A stretch of DNA of 20,858 nucleotides from Candidatus Eiseniibacteriota bacterium (lineage in GTDB: Bacteria; JAFGKV01): NCBI GenBank assembly GCA_025453925.1, contig JALOPK010000068.1, positions 1 to 20,858 on the forward strand. Direction: 5' to 3'. The stretch's first letter is position 1; every line of letters begins with the position of its first letter. The notes beneath the pieces are model-generated. The model was not told where the DNA came from, searched no databases, and saw only the letters and a list, made by a program, of their open reading frames with translations. This document shows, piece after piece, positions 8,394 through 15,129 of the stretch. Position numbers and translations under genes: made by a program.

Positions 8394-8990
8394 TCAGGGC
8401 CGCCGGTGGCGGACGATGGTGCCTTCCATCATGTAGATGACGTCCTCGGCGATATTGGTGGCGGCGTCTGCGATGCGCTCCAGGTGCCGCCCGATCTTCC
8501 GGTACATCTGGCGGTTGATCTCGTCGACCTCGTCGTCAGATGCCAGCACCTTCCGAGCCAGACCGGTGTCCATTTCGAAGAGGGCGTCAAGGCTCTCGCG
8601 CAGCATCACGAGCGTCTTTCCCCACATGTCGTCGAACGCGAAGGGCGCTTGAATCGGCTCGCGCTGACAGAGGAAGACGGTGCGCTCCGCGATGTTGACC
8701 GCCAGGTCACCCATGCGCTCCAAATCGTTGTTGATCTTGAGGGCGGCGATGATGAAGCGAAGATCGATCGCTACGGGCTGGTGGAGCGCCAGGATCTTCA
8801 GGCACTCCTCCTCGACGCGTACTTCCTGCTCGTCGATGGCGGAGTCGCCCTTGATGACTGCTTCGGCCAAGGCTGCGTCACGGTTCTCGATGGACCTGAC
8901 GGCCTTGCGCACACTCTCTTCGACCACGGTGCTCAGGGCAGTGATCTGTTTCTTGAGAAGCTCAATCTCCCGCTGGAGGTGCATTCCCAT
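8394..8990 (-). CDS. phoU: Phosphate-signalling protein PhoU, internally shortened
   Basis: The protein is 198 aa; PhoU is usually about 215-240. PhoU is a cytosolic protein of two three-helix repeats that restrains the PstSCAB/PhoR system when phosphate is ample. The first repeat is normal, with LERMGDLAVNIAER (about 90-103). The second has DDEVDEINRQMYRK (152-165) followed directly by IGRHLERIADAATNIAEDV (166-184). In relatives about 20 residues (typically YMMEDPRTI and the next helix start) lie between these two segments, so the second repeat lacks a helix turn and loop. The usual DHATNI is DAATNI here. The frame is intact. The start ATG 8990 has AAAGGA 8 bases upstream. PhoU is separated from pstB by 461 bp, unlike the tight pstCAB spacing. 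Confidence 0.9.
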   Translation of the reverse strand: MGMHLQREIELLKKQITALSTVVEESVRKAVRSIENRDAALAEAVIKGDSAIDEQEVRVEEECLKILALHQPVAIDLRFIIAALKINNDLERMGDLAVNIAERTVFLCQREPIQAPFAFDDMWGKTLVMLRESLDALFEMDTGLARKVLASDDEVDEINRQMYRKIGRHLERIADAATNIAEDVIYMMEGTIVRHRRP

Positions 8991-9451
8991 GGAATGGTCC
9001 TTTCCCCGTTGCTACTCAGGTAACGGGTGTGGGGGTTCGGGGTTCAGTGCGGCCTCTGAGGTCGGTCGGGCTCCCTCAGGATTCTCGGGGTTGAGAGTAC
9101 GGCCCGCTGTAGCCACGCCGCTCTGCGGCGTGCAGCCCGGCGCAGAGCGCCGGGACTCCAGCCCCGAGGCATTCCCACATGCCGATGACATGTGTACTCT
9201 CAAACAAGGGAGGGAGTTCTGCTGAATCTGTACGCCACCAGGCTGTGCATCAGGCCGGACTCGGCGTGAGGGCCACCGTGCTCGACACCCTTGCAGGGAG
9301 CCGATCGTGCGGCTGTAGACTCCACGGCAACGAACCGGGAAGATCAGAGGCTGGTGCACGCCGTGTTTCGTCCTAACCCCTCCTTCATACTATCCATCTC
9401 TCCAGAAGCCACTGGCCATGATCCCTGGCAGCCTGCGCACCAGACTTCCCC
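8991..9451. other. Spacer between pstB and phoU
   Basis: This 461-bp gap breaks the otherwise compact pst-phoU run. It contains the cloverleaf-like element at 9091-9203. The remaining 9204-9451 shows no supported gene, hairpin-plus-T terminator or clear promoter. Confidence 0.5.
9091..9203. repeat. Cloverleaf-like palindromic element with 10-bp terminal inverted repeats
   Basis: The perfect terminal repeats TTGAGAGTAC (9091-9100) and GTACTCTCAA (9194-9203) enclose three hairpins. Arm A is CACGCCGC-TCT-GCGGCGTG (9114-9132). Arm B is CCCGGCGC-AGA-GCGCCGGG (9136-9154). Arm C is CACATG-(7 nt)-CATGTG (9176-9194, sharing one base with the terminal repeat). The cores of A and B, CGCTCTGCG and CGCAGAGCG, are reverse complements, so their loops could kiss or the two could pair across. 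The architecture fits a small non-autonomous mobile or REP-like element, or a structured RNA segment in the pst-phoU transcript. No second copy was seen in this window. Confidence 0.7.
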
Positions 9452-10270
9452 TCATCCGAATCGGCCCGTTATGTAGTCCTCGGTCTGTTTCTTCTCGGGC
9501 GTGGTGAACAACCGCTGCGTGGGCCCATACTCAACCAAGACACCCTCGTAGAAGAAGGCCGTCAAGTCGCTGATACGGGCTGCCTGCTGCATATTGTGCG
9601 TGACGATGACGATCGTGTAGGATCCTCGCAGCTCACCGATGAGATCCTCGATGCGCGTGGTGGAACGCGGATCCAGGGCAGAGGTCGGTTCATCCATGAG
9701 GAGGATTTCGGGGTCGACCGCCAGGGCACGGGCAATACAGAGTCGCTGCTGCTGCCCCCCGGAAAGCCCCAATGCGTTCTCACTGAGTCGATCCTTCACC
9801 TCTTCCCAGAGCGCGGCCTTCACGAGGCTGCGCTCCACGATTGATGCGAGGCGTACCCTATCCCGGGTCCCCTGGAGTCGAGGGCCGTAGGCGACGTTCT
9901 CGAACACGGTCTTCGGAAAGGGGTTGGGCTTCTGAAACACCATGCCCACGCGCTGCCGCAGCGCCACCACGTCAACTTCGGGGCTGTACACGTTGGCCGC
10001 GTCGAAGACCAACTCGCCCCGCGCCCGGCATCCGGGGATGAGATCATTCATCCGGTTGATGGCACGGAGGAACGTGCTCTTGCCGCATCCGCTGGGCCCG
10101 ATGATGGCAGTGACAAGACCAGATGGGATATCAAAGGATACCTGCTTCACGGCTTCCACCTTGCGGTAGAACACGGAGAATTCGCGGGCGCTGACATGCG
10201 CGGTGAGCCCCTCCTGTGAGACCTCGGGTCTGGCGGGAGGTCGGAGCGTGGCGAGCAGTGTGGGGGCCAT
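9452..10270 (-). CDS. pstB: Phosphate ABC transporter ATP-binding protein PstB
   Basis: The protein is 272 aa, usual for PstB, and supplies ATP hydrolysis for the PstCA channel at the inner face of the membrane. Walker [10 protein letters not shown] is at 58-66, the signature LSGGQQQR at 169-176 and Walker B LLMDEP at 190-195, followed by TSALDP. PstB-specific segments include [30 protein letters not shown] and the C-terminal [10 protein letters not shown]. The start ATG 10270 has GAGAGG 8 bases upstream, only 4 bp after the pstA stop, so the two are co-translated. The first 24 residues are Pro/Ala-rich and precede the usual PstB N-terminus. No abnormality is seen. Confidence 0.97.
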   Translation of the reverse strand: MAPTLLATLRPPARPEVSQEGLTAHVSAREFSVFYRKVEAVKQVSFDIPSGLVTAIIGPSGCGKSTFLRAINRMNDLIPGCRARGELVFDAANVYSPEVDVVALRQRVGMVFQKPNPFPKTVFENVAYGPRLQGTRDRVRLASIVERSLVKAALWEEVKDRLSENALGLSGGQQQRLCIARALAVDPEILLMDEPTSALDPRSTTRIEDLIGELRGSYTIVIVTHNMQQAARISDLTAFFYEGVLVEYGPTQRLFTTPEKKQTEDYITGRFG

Positions 10271-10274
10271 AGGG

Positions 10275-11621
10275 CTATCCTCTCAGCTTCTTTGAGACCC
10301 GGGCGCGCAGTACGATTGCCGTGACATTCAGAAGCAGCACCAGTACTACCAGCGTGAGCACCATGCCGAATTGGATATGGCGGATCTCGTCAACGGCTTC
10401 ATGCTCGGTTGCCAGATTATAGATGTTCCAGGGCAAGGCAGGTGTGGGCTGCGATGCCGTTTCCCAGAGCTTGAGCGGTTTGCCCACGCTGACTGCCGCC
10501 GTGAAGATGATGGGCGCGGTCTCGCCGGCGGCTCGGCCCATGCTGATCACGATGCTCGTCAGGATACCCGGGAGTGCAGCGGGGAGAATGACCGATACGA
10601 TGGTGTGCCACTTGCCGGCGCCCAGGCTTAGGGCGGCCTCCCTGTAGGTCAGCGGCACTGCGCGGATGGCTTCCTCAGATGCGCGGATGACCGTGGGAAG
10701 TACCAGCACGGCCAAGGTGATGGATCCCGCCAGCACGCTCTTGGACTCCGACACGTGCAGTGTGTTGATGAAGAAGGCCAGGCCGAACAGCCCGAACACG
10801 ATGCTGGGGACGCCGGCCAGGGAGCTGATGCACGTACGCAAGAGTTGGATGAGCCACGTATCCCGGGCGTACTCGACCAGGTAGATCGCGGCGATGATAC
10901 CCATGGGCACGGCGAAGATCATGGCGCCAAAGGTGAGGTAGAAGGTGCCGAGCACTTCCGGCCAGATACCTCCGAAGAAATGAGCATCCATGGATCCGTC
11001 GAAGAGAAAGCGCCAATACACGGTCGTTCGGGGGCGGAGCATCTCCTCGGCATGGGCTTCGATGTACGGGAAGAGCGCCTCAAGAGAGGTTCCGCGGAAC
11101 GCCTCAACGCGAGGGGTTTCAATCCTCACGCCCATCTTGGTCGGGTCTGAGTAGTCATAGGATTCGACGTAGAGAATCTCACGGATCTTCGCCTGGGCGC
11201 GATCCCAGCGGGTCTGCCCGAATTGTTGCCGGATCAGGACCGGCTGAGCCTCGCCGGGGAAGGGGCCCAGCAGCTCCCGGACCAGTGACTCCAGATCACG
11301 CACCGCGCCACGATAGATCCGGCGCTGGTCAGCGGAGTAGTCATTGATCTCGGTTTTGAATCGCGTGATCATGTCGTAGACCGGTTGCCGCGCTGACGCC
11401 GCCCGTGTCACTTCGCCCGAGGTGGCATCACGATTCCCCCGGCCCAAGCGTTCCAGCATGAGCCTGCGATGCTCCACCGTCGCCTTGAACACAAAGGCAT
11501 CCAGCCCGCGCACGAACATGGGGGCCAACATGACGACCAGTGACGCCGCCATGATGCCTATGGAGAAGAACCCCAGGCCGCTGAATGACCGGTCCAGCAC
11601 GCGGCGTGTTGCCAACTTCAT
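10275..11621 (-). CDS. pstA: Phosphate ABC transporter permease PstA with large N-terminal periplasmic domain
   Basis: The protein is 448 aa against about 280-300 for typical PstA. A first membrane helix (about 15-38) is followed by about 180 charged residues (40-219), predicted to lie in the periplasm and containing [17 protein letters not shown]. The standard permease core then begins near W220PEVLGTFYL. It carries the ABC-permease EAA-type loop around [16 protein letters not shown] and ends in a last helix before [10 protein letters not shown]. It forms the phosphate channel with PstC. The start codon ATG directly follows the pstC stop (TAGATG), indicating translational coupling. Long PstA versions with such an insert exist in several non-proteobacterial phyla; the insert's function is unknown to me. 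Confidence 0.95.
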   Translation of the reverse strand: MKLATRRVLDRSFSGLGFFSIGIMAASLVVMLAPMFVRGLDAFVFKATVEHRRLMLERLGRGNRDATSGEVTRAASARQPVYDMITRFKTEINDYSADQRRIYRGAVRDLESLVRELLGPFPGEAQPVLIRQQFGQTRWDRAQAKIREILYVESYDYSDPTKMGVRIETPRVEAFRGTSLEALFPYIEAHAEEMLRPRTTVYWRFLFDGSMDAHFFGGIWPEVLGTFYLTFGAMIFAVPMGIIAAIYLVEYARDTWLIQLLRTCISSLAGVPSIVFGLFGLAFFINTLHVSESKSVLAGSITLAVLVLPTVIRASEEAIRAVPLTYREAALSLGAGKWHTIVSVILPAALPGILTSIVISMGRAAGETAPIIFTAAVSVGKPLKLWETASQPTPALPWNIYNLATEHEAVDEIRHIQFGMVLTLVVLVLLLNVTAIVLRARVSKKLRG

Positions 11622-12806
11622 CTACGCGCCCTCGATCTTCCGCAGCGTACGTCGCCTGACTTGCTCGCTGGCGAGATTGCAGAGGAAGGAGATCAGCAGC
11701 AGGCATGCCGCCATGGCAAAGAGGACATGGTAACGCGCTGATCCCGTTACGTGATCAGCCTCGCCCATATCGCCGGCAATGGTGGCGGTCAGCGTTCGTA
11801 CCGGTTCAAGGAAGTTCAGCCATGGCGAGGGGATCTGGGCTGCGTTGCCCGACGCCATCCAGACCACCATGGTCTCGCCTATGGCCCGCATGATGCCCAG
11901 TATCACAGCCGCCAGGATACCGCTGCTGGCAGCAGGTATGATGACCTTCAAGAGCGTCTCGGCTCGGGTAGCACCCAAGGCGTAGCTCCCTTCCCGAAGA
12001 TCACGGCCGGTGGCCTGTATTGCGTCTTCCGACACACTCACGATGGTGGGAAGTGCCATGATGCCCAGAATGAGCGAGACGTTGAGCGCATTGGTCCCGC
12101 TGCTCACTTCCACCGCCTTGAGCGTGATTCCCAGGCGCCAGAGCCCGAACCCTCCGATCAGGATCAGCGCGAACGTTACGCCGAGCCGAAGGGCGCGGGC
12201 TTTGGGGCCTGCCAGGCGGGCAGTGGAAAGGTCACCGATGACCACGGAGCTCAGGAGGAGGAGAGGCGCGCCGACGCACCACGCAGTCACCGCCAGGATG
12301 GGGCCGCCTTGGGATTGGAGCAGAGGCGCGAGAACCACGAGGGCGAAAAAGCCGTAGGCAACGGACGGAATCGCCGCCAGTATCTCAATGACGGGTTTGA
12401 CGGCCTGGCGAAGGCCGAAGGGGAGTACGTCACTGAGGCACACCGCCGCTGCAACACCAAGAGGTACCGCCACGACAACGGCGCCCAAGGTGACCAGGCC
12501 GCTGCCGAAGAAGATGGCCAAGGCGCCGAACTCCGGTGGTGAACCGGTGGGATACCACTTCGTGGAACTGAAGAACTCGGCAACGCCCCGAAGCTGAAAG
12601 AAGGGCAGCGCATCGCGGAAGATGTAGTAGAAAATGAACAGAATCGAAGCCGCACTGAATGCGGTGACCAGGAAAAGAAAGCCCTGGCCAAGAAATGAAG
12701 CGGTGCGTTGCCACCGGCTCGCGCTCTTGGACAGAAGCAGACTTCGCGCAGGGGGGCGCGGATCGACCCGGCGATCCGCGCCCGTGGTTCCCGCGATGGT
12801 CTTCAC
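11622..12806 (-). CDS. pstC: Phosphate ABC transporter permease PstC
   Basis: The protein is 394 aa. A polar N-terminus of about 35 residues precedes the first membrane helix (FLGQGFLFLVTAFSAASILF). Further hydrophobic segments follow, with the PstC-type stretch WYPTGSPPEFGALAIFFGSG and ILAAIPSVAYGFFALVVLAP. The EAA-type cytoplasmic loop is around REGSYALGATRAETL, then GIMRAIGETMVVWMASGN. With PstA it forms the membrane channel of the high-affinity phosphate importer. An extra hydrophobic pair around 205-230 makes it longer than E. coli PstC (319 aa), as in other long PstC proteins. It lies 27 bp downstream of pstS on the same strand. Confidence 0.95.
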   Translation of the reverse strand: MKTIAGTTGADRRVDPRPPARSLLLSKSASRWQRTASFLGQGFLFLVTAFSAASILFIFYYIFRDALPFFQLRGVAEFFSSTKWYPTGSPPEFGALAIFFGSGLVTLGAVVVAVPLGVAAAVCLSDVLPFGLRQAVKPVIEILAAIPSVAYGFFALVVLAPLLQSQGGPILAVTAWCVGAPLLLLSSVVIGDLSTARLAGPKARALRLGVTFALILIGGFGLWRLGITLKAVEVSSGTNALNVSLILGIMALPTIVSVSEDAIQATGRDLREGSYALGATRAETLLKVIIPAASSGILAAVILGIMRAIGETMVVWMASGNAAQIPSPWLNFLEPVRTLTATIAGDMGEADHVTGSARYHVLFAMAACLLLISFLCNLASEQVRRRTLRKIEGA

Positions 12807-12833
12807 GCGAGACCTACCCCGCTCCAGGACCTA

Positions 12834-13649
12834 CTAGTACGCGGTGACCGGCACGAATCCGATGGACTCGATGATCTCCTGACCCTTGGCGCTCAGGTAG
12901 AGCGTAACGAAGGCATGGAGATGACTGCCGAGCTTGGGATAGCCATCGGTGAACATGAAGAGGGGGCGGGCGATGGGGTACGTGCCCGAGGCGACGGTCT
13001 GGGGGGTCGCGGCGATACCGTTCACGGTCACGGCCTTGACCGTATTGTCGACAAAGCCCAGGCCGACGTAGCCGATGGCGGCATCCGTGCTCTGGATCCG
13101 CTGACGGACCGCGCCATTGCTGCCCACGTACTCGACGCTCTCAGCCATCTTCTGCTTGTTCATGACCAGCGTCTCGAAGGTCTCGTACGTGCCGCTGTTG
13201 GTATCGCGGCTCACCACGATGATCTTCTTGTTCGGGCCGCCCAGGTCCTTCCAATTGCTGATGGTGCCCATATAGATATCGCGGATCTTCTCGACCGGAA
13301 GCTCCTTCACAGGATTGCCCGGGTGCACGATCATCGCGATGCCGTCCATGGCGATCACATGCGCGACCGGCATCTTGCCCGCGTCCGCCGCGGCCTTGAA
13401 CTCCTCGGGCTTCATGAAGCGGGACATGTTGGCGATGTCGCAGGTCCCGTTCACGATGCTCTTGGCGCCGTTGCCGCTGCCCGATTCGCTGACGGTTATG
13501 CTCACATCCGGGTTGTTCTGCATGTAGTACTCGGCGAAGGCCTTGGCAATGGGGCCGACGGTGGTGGATCCATCGAGCACCAACGTCGACGGATCGCCGG
13601 CGAACGCCGTACCGATGAGCGCGCATGCGAGGATCAAAGTGCGAAACAC
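12834..13649 (-). CDS. pstS: Periplasmic phosphate-binding protein PstS
   Basis: The protein is 271 aa. The signal peptide MFRTLILACALIGTAFA is cleaved before GDPS; there is no lipobox, so the product should be a soluble periplasmic protein. The mature part shows phosphate-binding signatures: LDGSTTVGPIAKAFAE near the N-terminus, SESGSGNGAKSI, and SRDTNSGTYETFE, which supply the Ser/Thr/Asp/Arg contacts to phosphate in this fold. The length fits the short PstS class of SBP family 2. The start is GTG 13649, with AGGAGGTAA 3 bases upstream. It delivers phosphate to PstCA and is the first transporter gene after the porin, 80 bp away across a hairpin (13676-13704). Confidence 0.95.
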   Translation of the reverse strand: MFRTLILACALIGTAFAGDPSTLVLDGSTTVGPIAKAFAEYYMQNNPDVSITVSESGSGNGAKSIVNGTCDIANMSRFMKPEEFKAAADAGKMPVAHVIAMDGIAMIVHPGNPVKELPVEKIRDIYMGTISNWKDLGGPNKKIIVVSRDTNSGTYETFETLVMNKQKMAESVEYVGSNGAVRQRIQSTDAAIGYVGLGFVDNTVKAVTVNGIAATPQTVASGTYPIARPLFMFTDGYPKLGSHLHAFVTLYLSAKGQEIIESIGFVPVTAY

Positions 13650-13675
13650 TGGTTACCTCCTGTGTACCGATGCCA

Positions 13676-13704
13676 GCCCGGCGCCGGGAGATCCGGAGCC
13701 GGGC
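13676..13704 (-). promoter_or_regulatory. Intercistronic hairpin between porin and pstS
   Basis: GCCCGGC (13676-13682) and GCCGGGC (13698-13704) form a 7-bp GC stem around a 15-base loop that itself contains TCCGGA. No T-run follows, so this is more likely an RNA stability or processing element, or partial attenuator, than a full terminator. It could allow different porin and PstS levels from one transcript. Confidence 0.45.
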
Positions 13705-13729
13705 GTCATCATGAGCTGGTGTCTTGGAT

Positions 13730-14779
13730 CTAGAACTTGAACGCGAAGTCGAGCTGCATCCGGCCGTAGTCGGTCTCGTCTCCGCCCTCGGCGATGCCGG
13801 TCTTGTTCAGGAAGTAGGTCAGCCCGAGATCAGCGTCCTTCATGACCCGGAGGCCCGCGCTGATGACGTGCCCGTTGGCATCCGTCCCGCCGCCGCCGAA
13901 ATCTGAGCCGCAGAGATCCCCATTGACCGCGTTGGCCTGAAGCTCTTGGTAGAAGTACTTCAGATCCCACGACCCCGGGTTCTTCTTCTTACCGAGGCCG
14001 AAGCCGAACAGCATACCGGTGTTATCGTCCTCGGCTTCACCGTTGGAGACGTAGTCCGCGAAGATGGTCGCGGGCATCTCGCCAAGCTTCATCCCCACCT
14101 CCGCCATCACCTCGAGCATGTTGTACATCTCGATCTCAGTGTAGGTGAAGTATCCCGCACCCACCGTCAGATCCATGGCGCCCAGCTTGGCCGCCACGCC
14201 ACCCTGACCACCGATGAGCATGACGTCGGAGTCCGCACCGACTTCGTCGACCCAGAGGTAGCCGGCATTGGCGAACAGCTTGGCCGCGCCCATGGGACTT
14301 CCGAACTTCAGCGCCAGACCCTCGGGGGTAAGATCACCGTCCCAGATGAGTTCCGACTTCGCGGGGGCCACGAACGGGTTCTTCATCTTGCCCAGCACGA
14401 GATTGACGCCCTTCAACGTCGCCGGATGGAGATCCGAATAGGCCAGATCCAGGAGGATGGCCTTCTTCGTGAAGCCGCCGTCCAGCGTCTGGTTGGTGGA
14501 GACGGGATCAGTGGCGTCGCCGGTGGCAAGGCTGAACCCGAAGCTGACTGCATCCGAGACCATGGCGTCGAGGTAGAGACGGGTGCGGATGCGGTGACGC
14601 ATGCGGGTGTAGGTGTCACCCTCGTCATTCAGTTTGGAATCATCCGCGATGGTCTCCAGACGATACCGGAAGTCTCCGGACAGCTTCAGCTTGTCCGACC
14701 ACGACCCCTCCTCGCCCGCGCGGGCCATGCCCGCCACGACGAGGATGCCCACGACTGCACATGCCAGGTAGGTTCGCAT
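13730..14779 (-). CDS. Putative outer-membrane porin of the phosphate locus
   Basis: The protein is 349 aa. The signal peptide MRTYLACAVVGILVVAGMARA is cleaved before GEEG. Mature residues are rich in alternating polar/hydrophobic beta-strand patterns, Gly and aromatic residues, and the last residues DFAFKF end in Phe, the classic outer-membrane insertion signal. Segments KLSGDFRYRLET, RMRHRIRTRLYL, ATGDATDPVSTNQTL, LDLAYSD and GKMKNPF resemble the 'putative porin' family (Porin_5-like); family membership is from memory. Its place just upstream of pstS suggests a channel for phosphate or phosphorylated solutes, analogous to OprP/PhoE in role but not in sequence. The start ATG 14779 has AAGGAGG 6 bases upstream. 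Its leader contains hairpins, and an 11-bp-period repeat array lies about 85-135 bp upstream. Confidence 0.85.
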   Translation of the reverse strand: MRTYLACAVVGILVVAGMARAGEEGSWSDKLKLSGDFRYRLETIADDSKLNDEGDTYTRMRHRIRTRLYLDAMVSDAVSFGFSLATGDATDPVSTNQTLDGGFTKKAILLDLAYSDLHPATLKGVNLVLGKMKNPFVAPAKSELIWDGDLTPEGLALKFGSPMGAAKLFANAGYLWVDEVGADSDVMLIGGQGGVAAKLGAMDLTVGAGYFTYTEIEMYNMLEVMAEVGMKLGEMPATIFADYVSNGEAEDDNTGMLFGFGLGKKKNPGSWDLKYFYQELQANAVNGDLCGSDFGGGGTDANGHVISAGLRVMKDADLGLTYFLNKTGIAEGGDETDYGRMQLDFAFKF

Positions 14780-14800
14780 CGTCCCTCCTTACTTGGGGTT

Positions 14801-14849
14801 ACCCGGCTCCGGAGCCAGCCGGCTCCGACCTCTGCTCACGTGGAGCAGA
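14801..14849 (-). promoter_or_regulatory. Structured 5' leader of the porin mRNA
   Basis: On the minus strand a 7-bp hairpin (TCTGCTC/GAGCAGA, 14831-14837 with 14843-14849) is followed by GGAGCC-GGCT-GGCTCC (14821-14826 with 14811-14816). The central GGCTCC can instead pair with the next GGAGCC (14805-14810), so two folds exclude each other just before the ribosome site. No known riboswitch class is recognised. Confidence 0.35.
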
Positions 14850-14854
14850 ACGAT

Positions 14855-14915
14855 GTGCGAGAAGATGCGATGAACCGGTGTAGAAACTGTGAGCGGAACG
14901 TTAGGATTGTGTGAA
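14855..14915 (-). promoter_or_regulatory. Tandem 11-bp-period hexamers resembling a Pho-box array
   Basis: Reading toward the porin, hexamers start exactly every 11 bases: TTCACA (14910-14915), CTAACG (14899-14904), CTCACA (14888-14893), TACACC (14877-14882), ATCGCA (14866-14871) and a weak sixth, TCGCAC (14855-14860). PhoP of Bacillus binds TT(A/C/T)ACA direct repeats at this period, and PhoB boxes also repeat every 11 bp. Only the first unit is a perfect match, so the call rests on periodicity and location. Confidence 0.42.
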
Positions 14916-15129
14916 GCCCCGGATCGTCGGCGCCGCGCTCGGCTCCTCCCACCTTCACAAAGGGCAGTGGGAGCGACTCCGCGTGAAGGCCATGTTGCCA
15001 CGGCCTGACGCGGGTCACGTGGTCAGTCACCATCGAGTGAGGCGGGTGAAGATGCGGTCAGCGATCGGCAGAGCAGCTACGGGGCGTACGTGAGAGGGCG
15101 GCAGGATCTGCCGATCCCAGACAACGGGT

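Larger units (their letters stand above)
14780..15129. other. Regulatory spacer upstream of the porin-pst locus
   Basis: This 350-bp gap holds the porin leader and the repeat array described separately. It also has a small hairpin CGGCAG-GAT-CTGCCG (15099-15113), 16 bp past the stop of the serine hydrolase gene, which could be a weak terminator although no T-run follows. No gene is supported in it. Confidence 0.5.

Noticed and set aside
12708-13733. 341-codon + frame opposite pstS
   Set aside because: It is antisense to an unmistakable PstS with signal peptide and strong ribosome site; it is His/Asp/Arg-rich with no domain.
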